Part shown: piece by piece, positions 31,677 to 41,560 of the stretch | How the letters are laid out: each line of letters opens with the position of its first letter | Position numbering within the stretch: position 1 is the stretch's first letter | Source: Morinoia aosen | Lineage: Eukaryota; Arthropoda; Malacostraca; Amphipoda; Talitridae | Assembly: GCA_030386875.1 (NCBI GenBank) | Contig: CM059567.1 | Location: forward strand, 58,760,020-58,824,019 | Direction: 5' to 3' | Length of the DNA stretch: 64,000 bases | Program-made: the position numbers and the translations under genes | The notes under the pieces: model-generated | Database searches by the model: none | What the model saw: the letters and a program-made list of their open reading frames with translations, nothing else | Told to the model about the DNA's origin: nothing

Positions 31677-33951
31677 TGTCGGGTTTTTGTGGGTGTTGCC
31701 GTTGTGTGGTTCAGTGGAAATTTGATTTGAGCGGCAAGGAATAAACAAAAACTCGATCTATTTCTCGAAGCGCACTGGGTAAATTGCAAAAGGGATAATG
31801 AAAGCGGTGTGGAACTCAGCTCGGTTTGGGTTGTAGTTTATTGGCAGAGGAAACCCGGGAGGACTTCGGTCTTCGGTGAGCTTGACTGGAAATCTCAGAG
31901 AGGTCCGGAATGCCGGTGGTGAACTTCGGTGAGCGCTGACGTCACTCCGGCCGGTGGGTGAGATTTTAAGTGTATCTAGTTAGGGCTATTATTTACAGTG
32001 GGCAAGTATTCTCAAGGAATCCAATAGGTGCTTAGCCACTTGTGTAGGCAAGGCAAGTTTAATTTTTGGGCAGGCGAATTTAACCAAGGCGCCGAGCCTG
32101 ATGGCGACGATGACTCTTGGAGTGAATAGTATTTAAGATTCTGGCACGCGGAATTCAGCGAATGCCAAAGCTAATTCAATGGTGCCCGTACTTTTAGGCA
32201 GTGGAGAATTTGAGGCCCGTAATTAGAGAATAAATCAGGCTAAGGGCAAAGGTCATAATCAAGTTTAATCCAAGTAGAATCCAGGTTCAATCCAAGTTCA
32301 ATCCAGTTCAATCCAGTTCAATCCAGTAGGAGAACCATAAAAAGAGCCCAGGGAGAATATGGTAATGGTGTGTGTGTGTATGGCGGCGACGTAGAATCCT
32401 GCACAGGGGTCCAACGAGGCTGGATTAAAAGTTCCAGGAGGAACGTCAAGGCATGACTCTACTGACATTCCAACACAATAATGAATAAGTCTTCCAAATC
32501 GGAGAAAATCTGAGAAACTCCTACAGGTTTTGACTCAGCTAACTTGAGAGGAGAGAGAAAGGATTTAATCAAGAAAGTCTGATACAACTGCCATTGCTTT
32601 TAAATGCAAGGGAAAAGATTTAGGAATTTTAAGTAGACTATTTTGATTTTCGAATAGCAAACGGGGAAAATTTCCTTGCAATCATGGAAGGCACATGATT
32701 TAACAATGCATGGCTTATGAAGCAAAAAAAAAAGGAGAATTACTTCTATTAAGTAAAAATACGTAGCGTGTGAATTTAGGTTGTTATAATGTTCTCTAGA
32801 GCATCTCGATAACTGTACGAGAATACAGGGAAAAAAATTTCCTAAGGTTAGTTTACATAGATTTTACTGATAAATATCGTTGGCAAGAATGAAGAAAAAA
32901 AGAATAATATTCCCTCTGATAAAAGAATAATGAAAACTGCGTTTGGAATCTCACAGGAGGAAATACGCAATGAAAAGACGAAGGCATGAATATTTCGTAC
33001 GGCAGTGGAACCAGCGGCTTTACACATCGGCCTAAGCCTAAGCCGCCGGTATTTTTGCACACACTAATTTGATAGGCAGCTAGTAATGGGTGTTTGTCAC
33101 ACGAATGCGAAAAGGCACGTTAATTTCATTGAGATGATTGATATCGTAGATAAATGGAAATAAGAGTGAAGTTCAAAAACTTTTAGCAAGTAGACATGAA
33201 TAATTTCGTAATTTGTTAAAAACTATTTAAAAGACATCTTTAATGATTATATCGCGTTTAAACAAAGTTAAGAAGAACTGCTAGAAGTATTTTGTAAGAA
33301 AGATAAGGGAAAATACTATTAGAAAACATGCTTAAAATGCAAAATAAAAATCACGTAGTAATGACAGAAGACGGCAGAGTGTTCCGCCATTACACCAGAA
33401 GCCATCGGGAACGAACGCCGGCAGTTTTGCCGCGTCCGTCCCCAAGTAGTTTATGAACGATTCGTGATGTGATACTGGCAAAAACTACAATATATGTTTG
33501 GCAGTAAAGAGAACAACCAGTACGTTAAACTGAATATCTAGTATGAATTTACACGAGAGTAATTCACGACACTGAGCAGATCTTCAGATTAACAAACACG
33601 ACACGCCGAAAAACACATGGCACATTTTCTTACCCGGTTTTACTCTTATTTTACCCTAAATATCACTGCACTTACGAGATGTTTGCGCGACCACGCCACA
33701 AGCAAGAGTAAGTGAACTAGGCGGCGCGCTAGTGTGTTGCCAGACTGGCTGCTTGAGAACTCGAAATGTCAATTGATTATTTTGATCTCTCATGTATTTA
33801 CACAAAAATGTTAATAATTATGAATTAGAAGTAGAAAATAATTAATAATAAATTAGAGTAATAATTTTAATGCTACTAATTAATTTATTTAAGTATGAAT
33901 GGCAAATTTATAATTTTTACGTTATGTAGCGGTATGTAGCGGTATGCTACA
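31677..33951 (-). repeat. 3' long terminal repeat of the Gypsy element
   Basis: 2,275 bp, unusually long for the group. On the plus strand it starts TGTCGGGTTTTTG and ends GGTATGCTACA. It holds a perfect CRE palindrome TGACGTCA at 31937-31944, a short TTCAATCCAG tandem run near 32285-32325, and a minus-strand AATAAA at 31842-31837 that may be the polyadenylation signal. Small open frames inside are duplicated in the other repeat and are not genes. Confidence 0.95.
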
Positions 33952-33952
33952 T

Positions 33953-33962
33953 TACCCCCCAA
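33953..33962 (-). other. Polypurine tract
   Basis: The minus strand reads TTGGGGGGTA directly before the 3' long terminal repeat, the expected place for the plus-strand primer of a Gypsy element. Confidence 0.7.
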
Positions 33963-33992
33963 GGCGCAGACCGAAAGGTCCACCCGCTGCAA

Positions 33993-36722
33993 TCATCTGT
34001 AGCGGGAAGGAGGGCGAACTACGCGACCCTGCCGAGTTCGGCAATTGGCAAATGATACTGAGCGGGGAAGTTTCACCAAACGGGTCTGCAAGTTTAGATC
34101 AGCAAGAGTCCTAGGAACAGGAGTTACTGCAGCGGGCTCGTCTGGTCTCTCCAGACTTGTCGCTGTGACAGTAAGAGGACTAGAGTTAGAATCTACGACA
34201 GGTTTAGAGATAGGGTTTGAATGCACAGGCACATAGAAAGGGTTACACTCAAGCTGACTAGGCAACAATGCAGTCAACTGAGGAAACTGAGATGGTAGAT
34301 ATGATCGAGTCTCAGTGGAAAGAGAAATCTGCGGAGAAGATGATGAGTTATAAGTTACACTATGATCAGAAGTGTATGCGACTTTTAATCTGTCTATGCT
34401 CACAGGGTCGCTCGAGCCGAATCTGTCGAGGATGAAATATTTTTGCTTGCGTTTAAGTACTTTGAATGGACCATCATAAGGGCGCGTGAGCGTAGGCTTT
34501 ATAGCATCATTTCGGACATACACATGTGTGCAGTCTTGCAGGGCTGGATCTAGTCTGTCCTCAGTCTGAGGCATTCGTGGAGCAACATACTCAATCTTAC
34601 GCATGCAATCTTTTAGGCAGGCTACATATGCGGAACGGTCAGCGGATGAAAATTCAGGCAACGGTTTTGGGTCAACAATGTCGCCGGGGAGACGAAGTGT
34701 CTTCCCGTACAACATCTCCGCCGCTGTGCACTGCTGATCTTGCCGGAAGAGATTCCTAATGCTGAGCAATACTACTGGAAGTCTATCAGTCCAATCGTGA
34801 CTGCAATTAAGGCAGCGCAAGGCAGACTTGATGTCTCTGTGGACTCTCTCAATAAGTCCATTTGACTGCGGATGGTAAGCTGTCGTGGATGTGTTTGCAC
34901 ACCCTAAAGCGGTACTGAGCTCACTCCAAAATTTGGAGGTAAATTGTGATCCCCGGTCATGTGTGACTTGTACGGGAACCCCAAATCTAGCTATCCAGTT
35001 GGACATGAAGGCGCGAGCTACAGTCTCAGTTTGTGTATCAGGAAGAGGGACAGCCTCAACCCAACGCGTGAACCTATCGATAATGGTCAACAAATAAGAA
35101 TAACCGCGCGATACAGGCAAGGGACCCACTAGGTCTAAGTGGACAGAGTCAAACTTTTTACCCGTGAATGCGCAACTCTGCAGCGCTGCACGATTATGTT
35201 TCACCACCTTACTACTCTGACACGCATGGCACGTTTGCACAATTTGCTTGACCTCCTTACGCATCGCTGGCCAGACGTAACGATCAGAAATCAAACGCAA
35301 TGTACGGTTAATACCAGGGTGACTGAGGGAATGGTAGTGGAGGACAGCTACTCTGCGGAGAGTCGCAGGAAGATACAAACGAGAAGGTCGCTCGGCATCA
35401 CGATACACGCCGTCAACCAAGGTTAGTTTTGGAAGGGAAGGGTTAGAAGATTCGAGAAGGTCCTGAAGTTCAGGATCCTCCTTTTGAGCATTACAAATGT
35501 TGCCGAAGGTGATTTCGCCACTGGTTTGGACAGAATTAATTCTAGAGAGGCAATCGGCTACGGTATTGTCTAGTCCCTTAATGTAACGGATGTCAGTTGA
35601 GAACTGACTTATAAAGGACAGGTGTCGAGCTTCTCTAGGCGAATGCCGCTCAGAAGGCATTTTTATAGCTGAGGTCAAAGGTTTGTGATCAGTGTAGATC
35701 ACAAACTCCCTTGCCTCTAGAGCGTAGCGAAAGTGTCTCACAGATAGATAGATAGCAAGAAGTTCCCTACCGAACGCGCTATAAGCACGCTCAGTGGGCG
35801 ACATCTTCTTGGAAAAGAAAGCAAGAGGAGAGATATTAGTACCTACTTGTTGTTGCAACACAGCACCTACGGCGGTACTGGATGCGTCAACAACTAGGCT
35901 GAAATCAGCGTTAGAAATAGGGTAGGATAGTTCAGTCGCGGAAGCTAATTTGTGTTTTATAGTTTCAAAAGCTTTGCGCGCTTCTTCTGTCCATTTTACC
36001 TCGATAGATTTTCCTTTGCGCTTCTTTTCGAGGAGGTCGGACAAGGGCGCTAAAGTTTGAGCGCAATTGCGTATGAAACGATGGTAGAAGTTAACAGAAC
36101 CTAGGAACCTTCTTAGTTCCTTCTGGGTCTGTGGAAGAGGAAAGTTTCTGATCACTTCTACTTTGGAAGGCAAAGGTTTTAGACCTAGGCTAGAGATTTC
36201 ATGACCTAGATAAATCAGTGATGACTTTCCGAACTCACATTTCTCAGGGTTTACGAGGAGTCCATTGTCGGACAATCTTTGAAAAACGACCCTAAGATGG
36301 TCTTTGTGCAACTCTGGGGTTGTGGACGCCACAAGGATATCGTCTAAGTAGACAAAAGCGAAAGATAGATCAGAGAAGATTTCAGCCATGTGTCTCTGGA
36401 ACGTTTGAGGAGCGTTCCGGAGACCATAGGGCATTTTTAGAAATTCAAAGAGACCAAATGGAGTGATGACAGCGGTCTTGGGGATAGCGGACTCATCAAG
36501 AGGGATTTGATGAAAGGCGGACTGTAGGTCAATCTTAGAGAAAATTTGTGCTCCTTCCAAATTTGCACTGAAATCGTGAAGGTAGGGAATAGGATAGCGA
36601 TCAGGTAAAGTAACGGCATTCAACCTGCGGAAGTCCCCGCACGGTCTGAATTCACCGTTAGCCTTGGGTACCAGCAAAAGAGGGCTAGCCCAAGGACTTT
36701 TTTGAGGTGCGGATGATGCCAC
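33993..36722 (-). CDS. Gypsy pol: reverse transcriptase, RNase H, integrase
   Basis: A 909-residue open frame. Residues about 8-200 are reverse transcriptase, with KIDLQSAFHQI near 63 and the YLDD active site near 125. RNase H follows at about 270-390, with VVDASS near 277 and TDHKPL near 344. The integrase zinc region (H-H-C-C, with HPGINRTL and CHACQ) is at about 463-502. Its catalytic core shows HLDLVGPLP (about 527), THDRGSQF (about 588) and HPQSNGLIERVH (about 617). The tail is Ser/Pro-rich, ending RPPSRYR. The enzyme copies the element RNA into DNA and inserts it in the genome. Treated here as a fossil part of the element. Confidence 0.95.
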   Translation of the reverse strand: MASSAPQKSPWASPLLLVPKANGEFRPCGDFRRLNAVTLPDRYPIPYLHDFSANLEGAQIFSKIDLQSAFHQIPLDESAIPKTAVITPFGLFEFLKMPYGLRNAPQTFQRHMAEIFSDLSFAFVYLDDILVASTTPELHKDHLRVVFQRLSDNGLLVNPEKCEFGKSSLIYLGHEISSLGLKPLPSKVEVIRNFPLPQTQKELRRFLGSVNFYHRFIRNCAQTLAPLSDLLEKKRKGKSIEVKWTEEARKAFETIKHKLASATELSYPISNADFSLVVDASSTAVGAVLQQQVGTNISPLAFFSKKMSPTERAYSAFGRELLAIYLSVRHFRYALEAREFVIYTDHKPLTSAIKMPSERHSPREARHLSFISQFSTDIRYIKGLDNTVADCLSRINSVQTSGEITFGNICNAQKEDPELQDLLESSNPSLPKLTLVDGVYRDAERPSRLYLPATLRRVAVLHYHSLSHPGINRTLRLISDRYVWPAMRKEVKQIVQTCHACQSSKVVKHNRAALQSCAFTGKKFDSVHLDLVGPLPVSRGYSYLLTIIDRFTRWVEAVPLPDTQTETVARAFMSNWIARFGVPVQVTHDRGSQFTSKFWSELSTALGCANTSTTAYHPQSNGLIERVHRDIKSALRCLNCSHDWTDRLPVVLLSIRNLFRQDQQCTAAEMLYGKTLRLPGDIVDPKPLPEFSSADRSAYVACLKDCMRKIEYVAPRMPQTEDRLDPALQDCTHVYVRNDAIKPTLTRPYDGPFKVLKRKQKYFILDRFGSSDPVSIDRLKVAYTSDHSVTYNSSSSPQISLSTETRSYLPSQFPQLTALLPSQLECNPFYVPVHSNPISKPVVDSNSSPLTVTATSLERPDEPAAVTPVPRTLADLNLQTRLVKLPRSVSFANCRTRQGRVVRPPSRYR

Positions 36723-37401
36723 ACTCCTGCATGCGCGCGAAATCTTTCTTAGCTAACGCCAATCGATCAGGCGGCAATCTCCTAGCACGGGAGAAGACAG
36801 GCGGTCCCGTCGTCTCTATGAAATGCTTTGTGCACGTTTTTAGGTTGTTAGAGACTAAGTTAGGGTTTGTTAATGCGGGAAAATTTTTGAGGATTTGTGC
36901 GAAAATGCACTCCTCCTTGAAAGCAATAGTAAAGGAATGCAAGACATTTTCTTTAGTTATGCTACCAGCGGGAATTGAGATCTGTGTCTCCTCGTCCCTA
37001 ATTTTACGATTTTTGACGTCTACAACAATCCCAAATTTTTCGAGAAAGTCCGCGCCAATGATAGGCTCTTGGACTTCCGCGATGAGGAAGGTAAACAAGA
37101 AAGTTCGCCTCAATCCCAGACTGCACTCTAAAACTCGTTCACCGTAACACGAGATTGGGGTGCCGTTTGCGGCGCGTAATGTAGACACTACTGGCTGGTT
37201 TTTGACTTTTGCCGTGGCTGGAATAATTGATACGCTAGAGCCAGTGTCGATTAGAAATCGATATTTGGTAACGGGATCGAGAATAGTAAGGAGGCGAGTA
37301 GTCTGGGAATGAGGCAACGCAGTACTCGCTACTGTGCGTTGCTGTTGGCGTTTCCCGAAGCCATTTGTTCGGTATATCTTGGGCAAAAGCGTGAAGCGCA
37401 T
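36685..37401 (-). CDS. Gypsy protease and start of reverse transcriptase
   Basis: Residues about 30-130 contain the retroviral-type aspartic protease. FLIDTGSSVSIIPA holds the catalytic DTG, and IIGADFLEKFGIVVD is the usual later strand of that fold. The rest (about 150-238) is the linker and the first part of reverse transcriptase (GPPVFSRARRLPPDRL). It overlaps both the gag and the pol parts, as is common in the family. Confidence 0.9.
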   Translation of the reverse strand: MRFTLLPKIYRTNGFGKRQQQRTVASTALPHSQTTRLLTILDPVTKYRFLIDTGSSVSIIPATAKVKNQPVVSTLRAANGTPISCYGERVLECSLGLRRTFLFTFLIAEVQEPIIGADFLEKFGIVVDVKNRKIRDEETQISIPAGSITKENVLHSFTIAFKEECIFAQILKNFPALTNPNLVSNNLKTCTKHFIETTGPPVFSRARRLPPDRLALAKKDFARMQECGIIRTSKKSLG

Positions 37402-38312
37402 TTTCGAGCTTGGTCACCAAATTTCTGGTGATACCAGCACAAGTTGCTACTGGCATCACGAGAGCGTGACCGAAAACGGGGGTTTTGATTATTTGACCTA
37501 TCATAAGATCTACCTCTATCAAAGCGTTGAGGAGGAGGAGGATAGTGATAGTTGGAGGGATAGTCATAAGGATAGTTGTAGGCATTTGGGTGGCTTTGGA
37601 ATCTCCCTGGGCCTTGCTGAATGTGCGCCACACTTTGACTCTGACCTATTTGAAAATTTTGGAGAGCTTGCTTTATTTCAGCGATGTCCTGCTGCAACTG
37701 ATCTATTTTGACTGAATTCTGCGTCGTATTTGACGGGCTAAAAGTTGTAGCAGCTACATTCAGGGAAGCCACTGGTGGTTCCTGTGGCAAATTCATATTC
37801 CGGATCACCGTCTCTGCGGCTTCCGCTAATTTTTCTAGAGTTTGTTCAGACCCTGCCAGTGAGAGGAAAGGACGCACATTAGGTGCAAGCTTCGTCATGA
37901 AGACTTCCTTCAGGAAGCCCTCAGCTACGGCAACTCCTGTAGCGAGTTTCCGCAGCTCTTTGACTAGCGAAGTAGGTGAGAAGGAACTAGAGACAGGAGG
38001 GATAGCAGAGGCATCTACCAAACTACGAAACTTGTCCGCATCGGACATCTGAAGCCTTGCCAAGATTTTGCCTTTTAAGATTCCGTAAGGATTGTGATCA
38101 GGAGGGTTTTCTAATAACTCATTGGAATCATTAAGTAATTTCGTGGGTGCGGCGCTAACGAGCGCGTAAAATTTATCTATGTCCTGATTTATCCTATTAT
38201 ACCTAAACACAGCTTCCACCTGGTTGAACCAGGTGTGAGCGTCCCCTGGGATGAAAGGCGGGAGTCTAATGGGATTTGCAAGTGCTCGCTCTTCATTATC
38301 TGTGTCAGGCAT
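37329..38312 (-). CDS. Gypsy gag-like structural protein
   Basis: A 327-residue open frame starting MPDTDNEERALANP. PPFIPGDAHTWFNQVEAVFR is the typical start of the capsid-like domain in arthropod Gypsy gags. A Gln/Asn/Tyr-rich stretch follows (QSHPNAYNYPYDYPSNYHY), then CWYHQKFGDQARKC, a Cys/His box seen in related gags in place of a classic zinc knuckle. It is the first gene after the 5' long terminal repeat, as expected. Confidence 0.9.
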   Translation of the reverse strand: MPDTDNEERALANPIRLPPFIPGDAHTWFNQVEAVFRYNRINQDIDKFYALVSAAPTKLLNDSNELLENPPDHNPYGILKGKILARLQMSDADKFRSLVDASAIPPVSSSFSPTSLVKELRKLATGVAVAEGFLKEVFMTKLAPNVRPFLSLAGSEQTLEKLAEAAETVIRNMNLPQEPPVASLNVAATTFSPSNTTQNSVKIDQLQQDIAEIKQALQNFQIGQSQSVAHIQQGPGRFQSHPNAYNYPYDYPSNYHYPPPPQRFDRGRSYDRSNNQNPRFRSRSRDASSNLCWYHQKFGDQARKCASRFCPRYTEQMASGNANSNAQ

Positions 38313-38898
38313 GCTAGCAATCTCTTTTGGGGAATGCGCAATTAATGATATCAGTGCCTAAGATTTTTGGGATTAAGTAGCAAAGGGGTTGCGTTAATTC
38401 TTTACCTACTCAATCATTCAAATTAAGTGAAAGCAGAAGATAGGAAATATGAATTTGGAAACGAAGAGAAAAAAAATTATTATGCGGTATGCGGCAATTT
38501 GCGTAGGCACAAAGTTAAGCAGGTGAGAGAAAAATTATTTTCCTACCTACTCAATCAATCAATACGTTGAAGAAAACGGAAAGAGAGAAAATGGGAGCGA
38601 AAAAAATTTTTTTACGGGAGTTAGGAATAAATGCACAGTGCACAGCACGGAAATAGTAGAAAAAAAATATTTTCCTACCTACTGAGGCACAAAAACAAAC
38701 AAAGACAGGAAACAGCATAAAAGAAAGCTAAAAAAAATTTTTAAGCTGCTCAGAGAAAAGTCGTTAGCATGGTCAATCCTACAGGGAATTTCTCAAACTA
38801 CTACGACATGAAAAAAACTTATCATTACAGTGATACGCCAACATTATCCTCTCACAATCTCCCAACGCTTCGAGTTTAGTTCTTTTTATTTTTAAGAA
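38313..38898 (-). other. Gypsy 5' leader
   Basis: Untranslated leader between the primer site and gag, A-rich on the plus strand. The phrase TTTTCCTACCTACT and its variants recur near 38540 and 38670. No open frame of note. Confidence 0.7.
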
Positions 38899-38911
38899 GG
38901 CCGATGCACCA
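38899..38911 (-). other. Primer binding site matching tRNA-Gly
   Basis: The plus strand reads GGCCGATGCACCA, identical to the last ten bases plus CCA of animal tRNA-Gly(GCC) as I recall it. One base separates it from the 5' long terminal repeat. It is not a tRNA gene; the rest of the cloverleaf is absent. Confidence 0.75.
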
Positions 38912-38912
38912 G

Positions 38913-41187
38913 TGTCGGGTTTTTGTGGGTGTTGCCGTTGTGTGGTTCAGTGGAAATTTGATTTGAGCGGCAAGGAATAAACAAAAACTCGATCTATTTC
39001 TCGAAGCGCACTGGGTAAATTGCAAAAGGGATAATGAAAGCGGTGTGGAACTCAGCTCGGTTTGGGTTGTAGTTTATTGGCAGAGGAAACCCGGGAGGAC
39101 TTCGGTCTTCGGTGAGCTTGACTGGAAATCTCAGAGAGGTCCGGAATGCCGGTGGTGAACTTCGGTGAGCGCTGACGTCACTCCGGCCGGTGGGTGAGAT
39201 TTTAAGTGTATCTAGTTAGGGCTATTATTTACAGTGGGCAAGTATTCTCAAGGAATCCAATAGGTGCTTAGCCACTTGTGTAGGCAAGGCAAGTTTAATT
39301 TTTGGGCAGGCGAATTTAACCAAGGCGCCGAGCCTGATGGCGACGATGACTCTTGGAGTGAATAGTATTTAAGATTCTGGCACGCGGAATTCAGCGAATG
39401 CCAAAGCTAATTCAATGGTGCCCGTACTTTTAGGCAGTGGAGAATTTGAGGCCCGTAATTAGAGAATAAATCAGGCTAAGGGCAAAGGTCATAATCAAGT
39501 TTAATCCAAGTAGAATCCAGGTTCAATCCAAGTTCAATCCAGTTCAATCCAGTTCAATCCAGTAGGAGAACCATAAAAAGAGCCCAGGGAGAATATGGTA
39601 ATGGTGTGTGTGTGTATGGCGGCGACGTAGAATCCTGCACAGGGGTCCAACGAGGCTGGATTAAAAGTTCCAGGAGGAACGTCAAGGCATGACTCTACTG
39701 ACATTCCAACACAATAATGAATAAGTCTTCCAAATCGGAGAAAATCTGAGAAACTCCTACAGGTTTTGACTCAGCTAACTTGAGAGGAGAGAGAAAGGAT
39801 TTAATCAAGAAAGTCTGATACAACTGCCATTGCTTTTAAATGCAAGGGAAAAGATTTAGGAATTTTAAGTAGACTATTTTGATTTTCGAATAGCAAACGG
39901 GGAAAATTTCCTTGCAATCATGGAAGGCACATGATTTAACAATGCATGGCTTATGAAGCAAAAAAAAAAGGAGAATTACTTCTATTAAGTAAAAATACGT
40001 AGCGTGTGAATTTAGGTTGTTATAATGTTCTCTAGAGCATCTCGATAACTGTACGAGAATACAGGGAAAAAAATTTCCTAAGGTTAGTTTACATAGATTT
40101 TACTGATAAATATCGTTGGCAAGAATGAAGAAAAAAAGAATAATATTCCCTCTGATAAAAGAATAATGAAAACTGCGTTTGGAATCTCACAGGAGGAAAT
40201 ACGCAATGAAAAGACGAAGGCATGAATATTTCGTACGGCAGTGGAACCAGCGGCTTTACACATCGGCCTAAGCCTAAGCCGCCGGTATTTTTGCACACAC
40301 TAATTTGATAGGCAGCTAGTAATGGGTGTTTGTCACACGAATGCGAAAAGGCACGTTAATTTCATTGAGATGATTGATATCGTAGATAAATGGAAATAAG
40401 AGTGAAGTTCAAAAACTTTTAGCAAGTAGACATGAATAATTTCGTAATTTGTTAAAAACTATTTAAAAGACATCTTTAATGATTATATCGCGTTTAAACA
40501 AAGTTAAGAAGAACTGCTAGAAGTATTTTGTAAGAAAGATAAGGGAAAATACTATTAGAAAACATGCTTAAAATGCAAAATAAAAATCACGTAGTAATGA
40601 CAGAAGACGGCAGAGTGTTCCGCCATTACACCAGAAGCCATCGGGAACGAACGCCGGCAGTTTTGCCGCGTCCGTCCCCAAGTAGTTTATGAACGATTCG
40701 TGATGTGATACTGGCAAAAACTACAATATATGTTTGGCAGTAAAGAGAACAACCAGTACGTTAAACTGAATATCTAGTATGAATTTACACGAGAGTAATT
40801 CACGACACTGAGCAGATCTTCAGATTAACAAACACGACACGCCGAAAAACACATGGCACATTTTCTTACCCGGTTTTACTCTTATTTTACCCTAAATATC
40901 ACTGCACTTACGAGATGTTTGCGCGACCACGCCACAAGCAAGAGTAAGTGAACTAGGCGGCGCGCTAGTGTGTTGCCAGACTGGCTGCTTGAGAACTCGA
41001 AATGTCAATTGATTATTTTGATCTCTCATGTATTTACACAAAAATGTTAATAATTATGAATTAGAAGTAGAAAATAATTAATAATAAATTAGAGTAATAA
41101 TTTTAATGCTACTAATTAATTTATTTAAGTATGAATGGCAAATTTATAATTTTTACGTTATGTAGCGGTATGTAGCGGTATGCTACA
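38913..41187 (-). repeat. 5' long terminal repeat of the Gypsy element
   Basis: 2,275 bp, offset 7,236 from the other copy with no gap. The CRE palindrome is at 39173-39180. It should hold the element promoter. I noticed no difference from the 3' copy. Confidence 0.95.
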
Positions 41188-41259
41188 TACGTGCTCGGGA
41201 AAATATATCACGAAAGGCTTTGCTTAAAAGCTAAATGAATTTATGAGATAGAGTTATTC

Positions 41260-41560
41260 TTCGTACTTTATCCTGAACATTAATGTAACCCACAGCACTC
41301 TGCGTTAATGTAACACACAGATTATTGAGGCGTACATAAAAGACACAGCGATCAAGCGTTCCTGTAACACACTGATTATTGAGGCACTCGTTGAAGACAC
41401 ACAGCGCTTTTGGGTTCCTGTAACGCACAGAGTATTGAGGCGCTCGCATAAGATTCACAGCGTTTTTGGGAACCGGTAACACACAGATTATAGAGGCGTA
41501 CCTACAAGACACACTGCATTCAAGCGTTCCTATAGCACAACACTCAAGCGTTCCTTCACT
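41260..41560. repeat. About 56-bp tandem repeat, five copies
   Basis: GTAACACACAG-like words at 41310, 41364, 41420 and 41476 are 54-56 bp apart, each followed by ATTATTGAGGCG and a phrase like AGACACACAGCG. Copies are well diverged. The minus-strand frame at 41231-41512 follows the repeat and is not convincing. Confidence 0.85.

Larger units (their letters stand above)
31677..41187 (-). mobile_element. Ty3/Gypsy LTR retrotransposon, near-whole and young
   Basis: A 9,511-bp element transcribed right to left. Order in its own direction: long terminal repeat, primer site, gag, protease, reverse transcriptase, RNase H, integrase, purine tract, long terminal repeat. The element ends are TG...CA. 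The 4-bp direct repeat TACG flanks it (31673-31676 and 41188-41191). The two terminal repeats are the same length, and I noticed no difference between them on reading, so the insertion looks very recent. The product is spread over overlapping open frames. A frame change between gag and pol is normal in this family, so I count zero to one break. The order RT-RNaseH-integrase places it in Ty3/Gypsy rather than Copia. No envelope-like frame was seen. Confidence 0.95.

Noticed and set aside
32848-33062. Small frames in the long terminal repeats (also at 40084-40298)
   Set aside because: Identical in both repeats only because the repeats are identical; no known product.
34045-38052. Plus-strand frames opposite gag and pol
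   Set aside because: Antisense shadows of the Gypsy coding regions.
38899-38911. tRNA-Gly gene
   Set aside because: Only the last 13 bases match; there is no cloverleaf upstream. The position next to the LTR explains it as a primer site.
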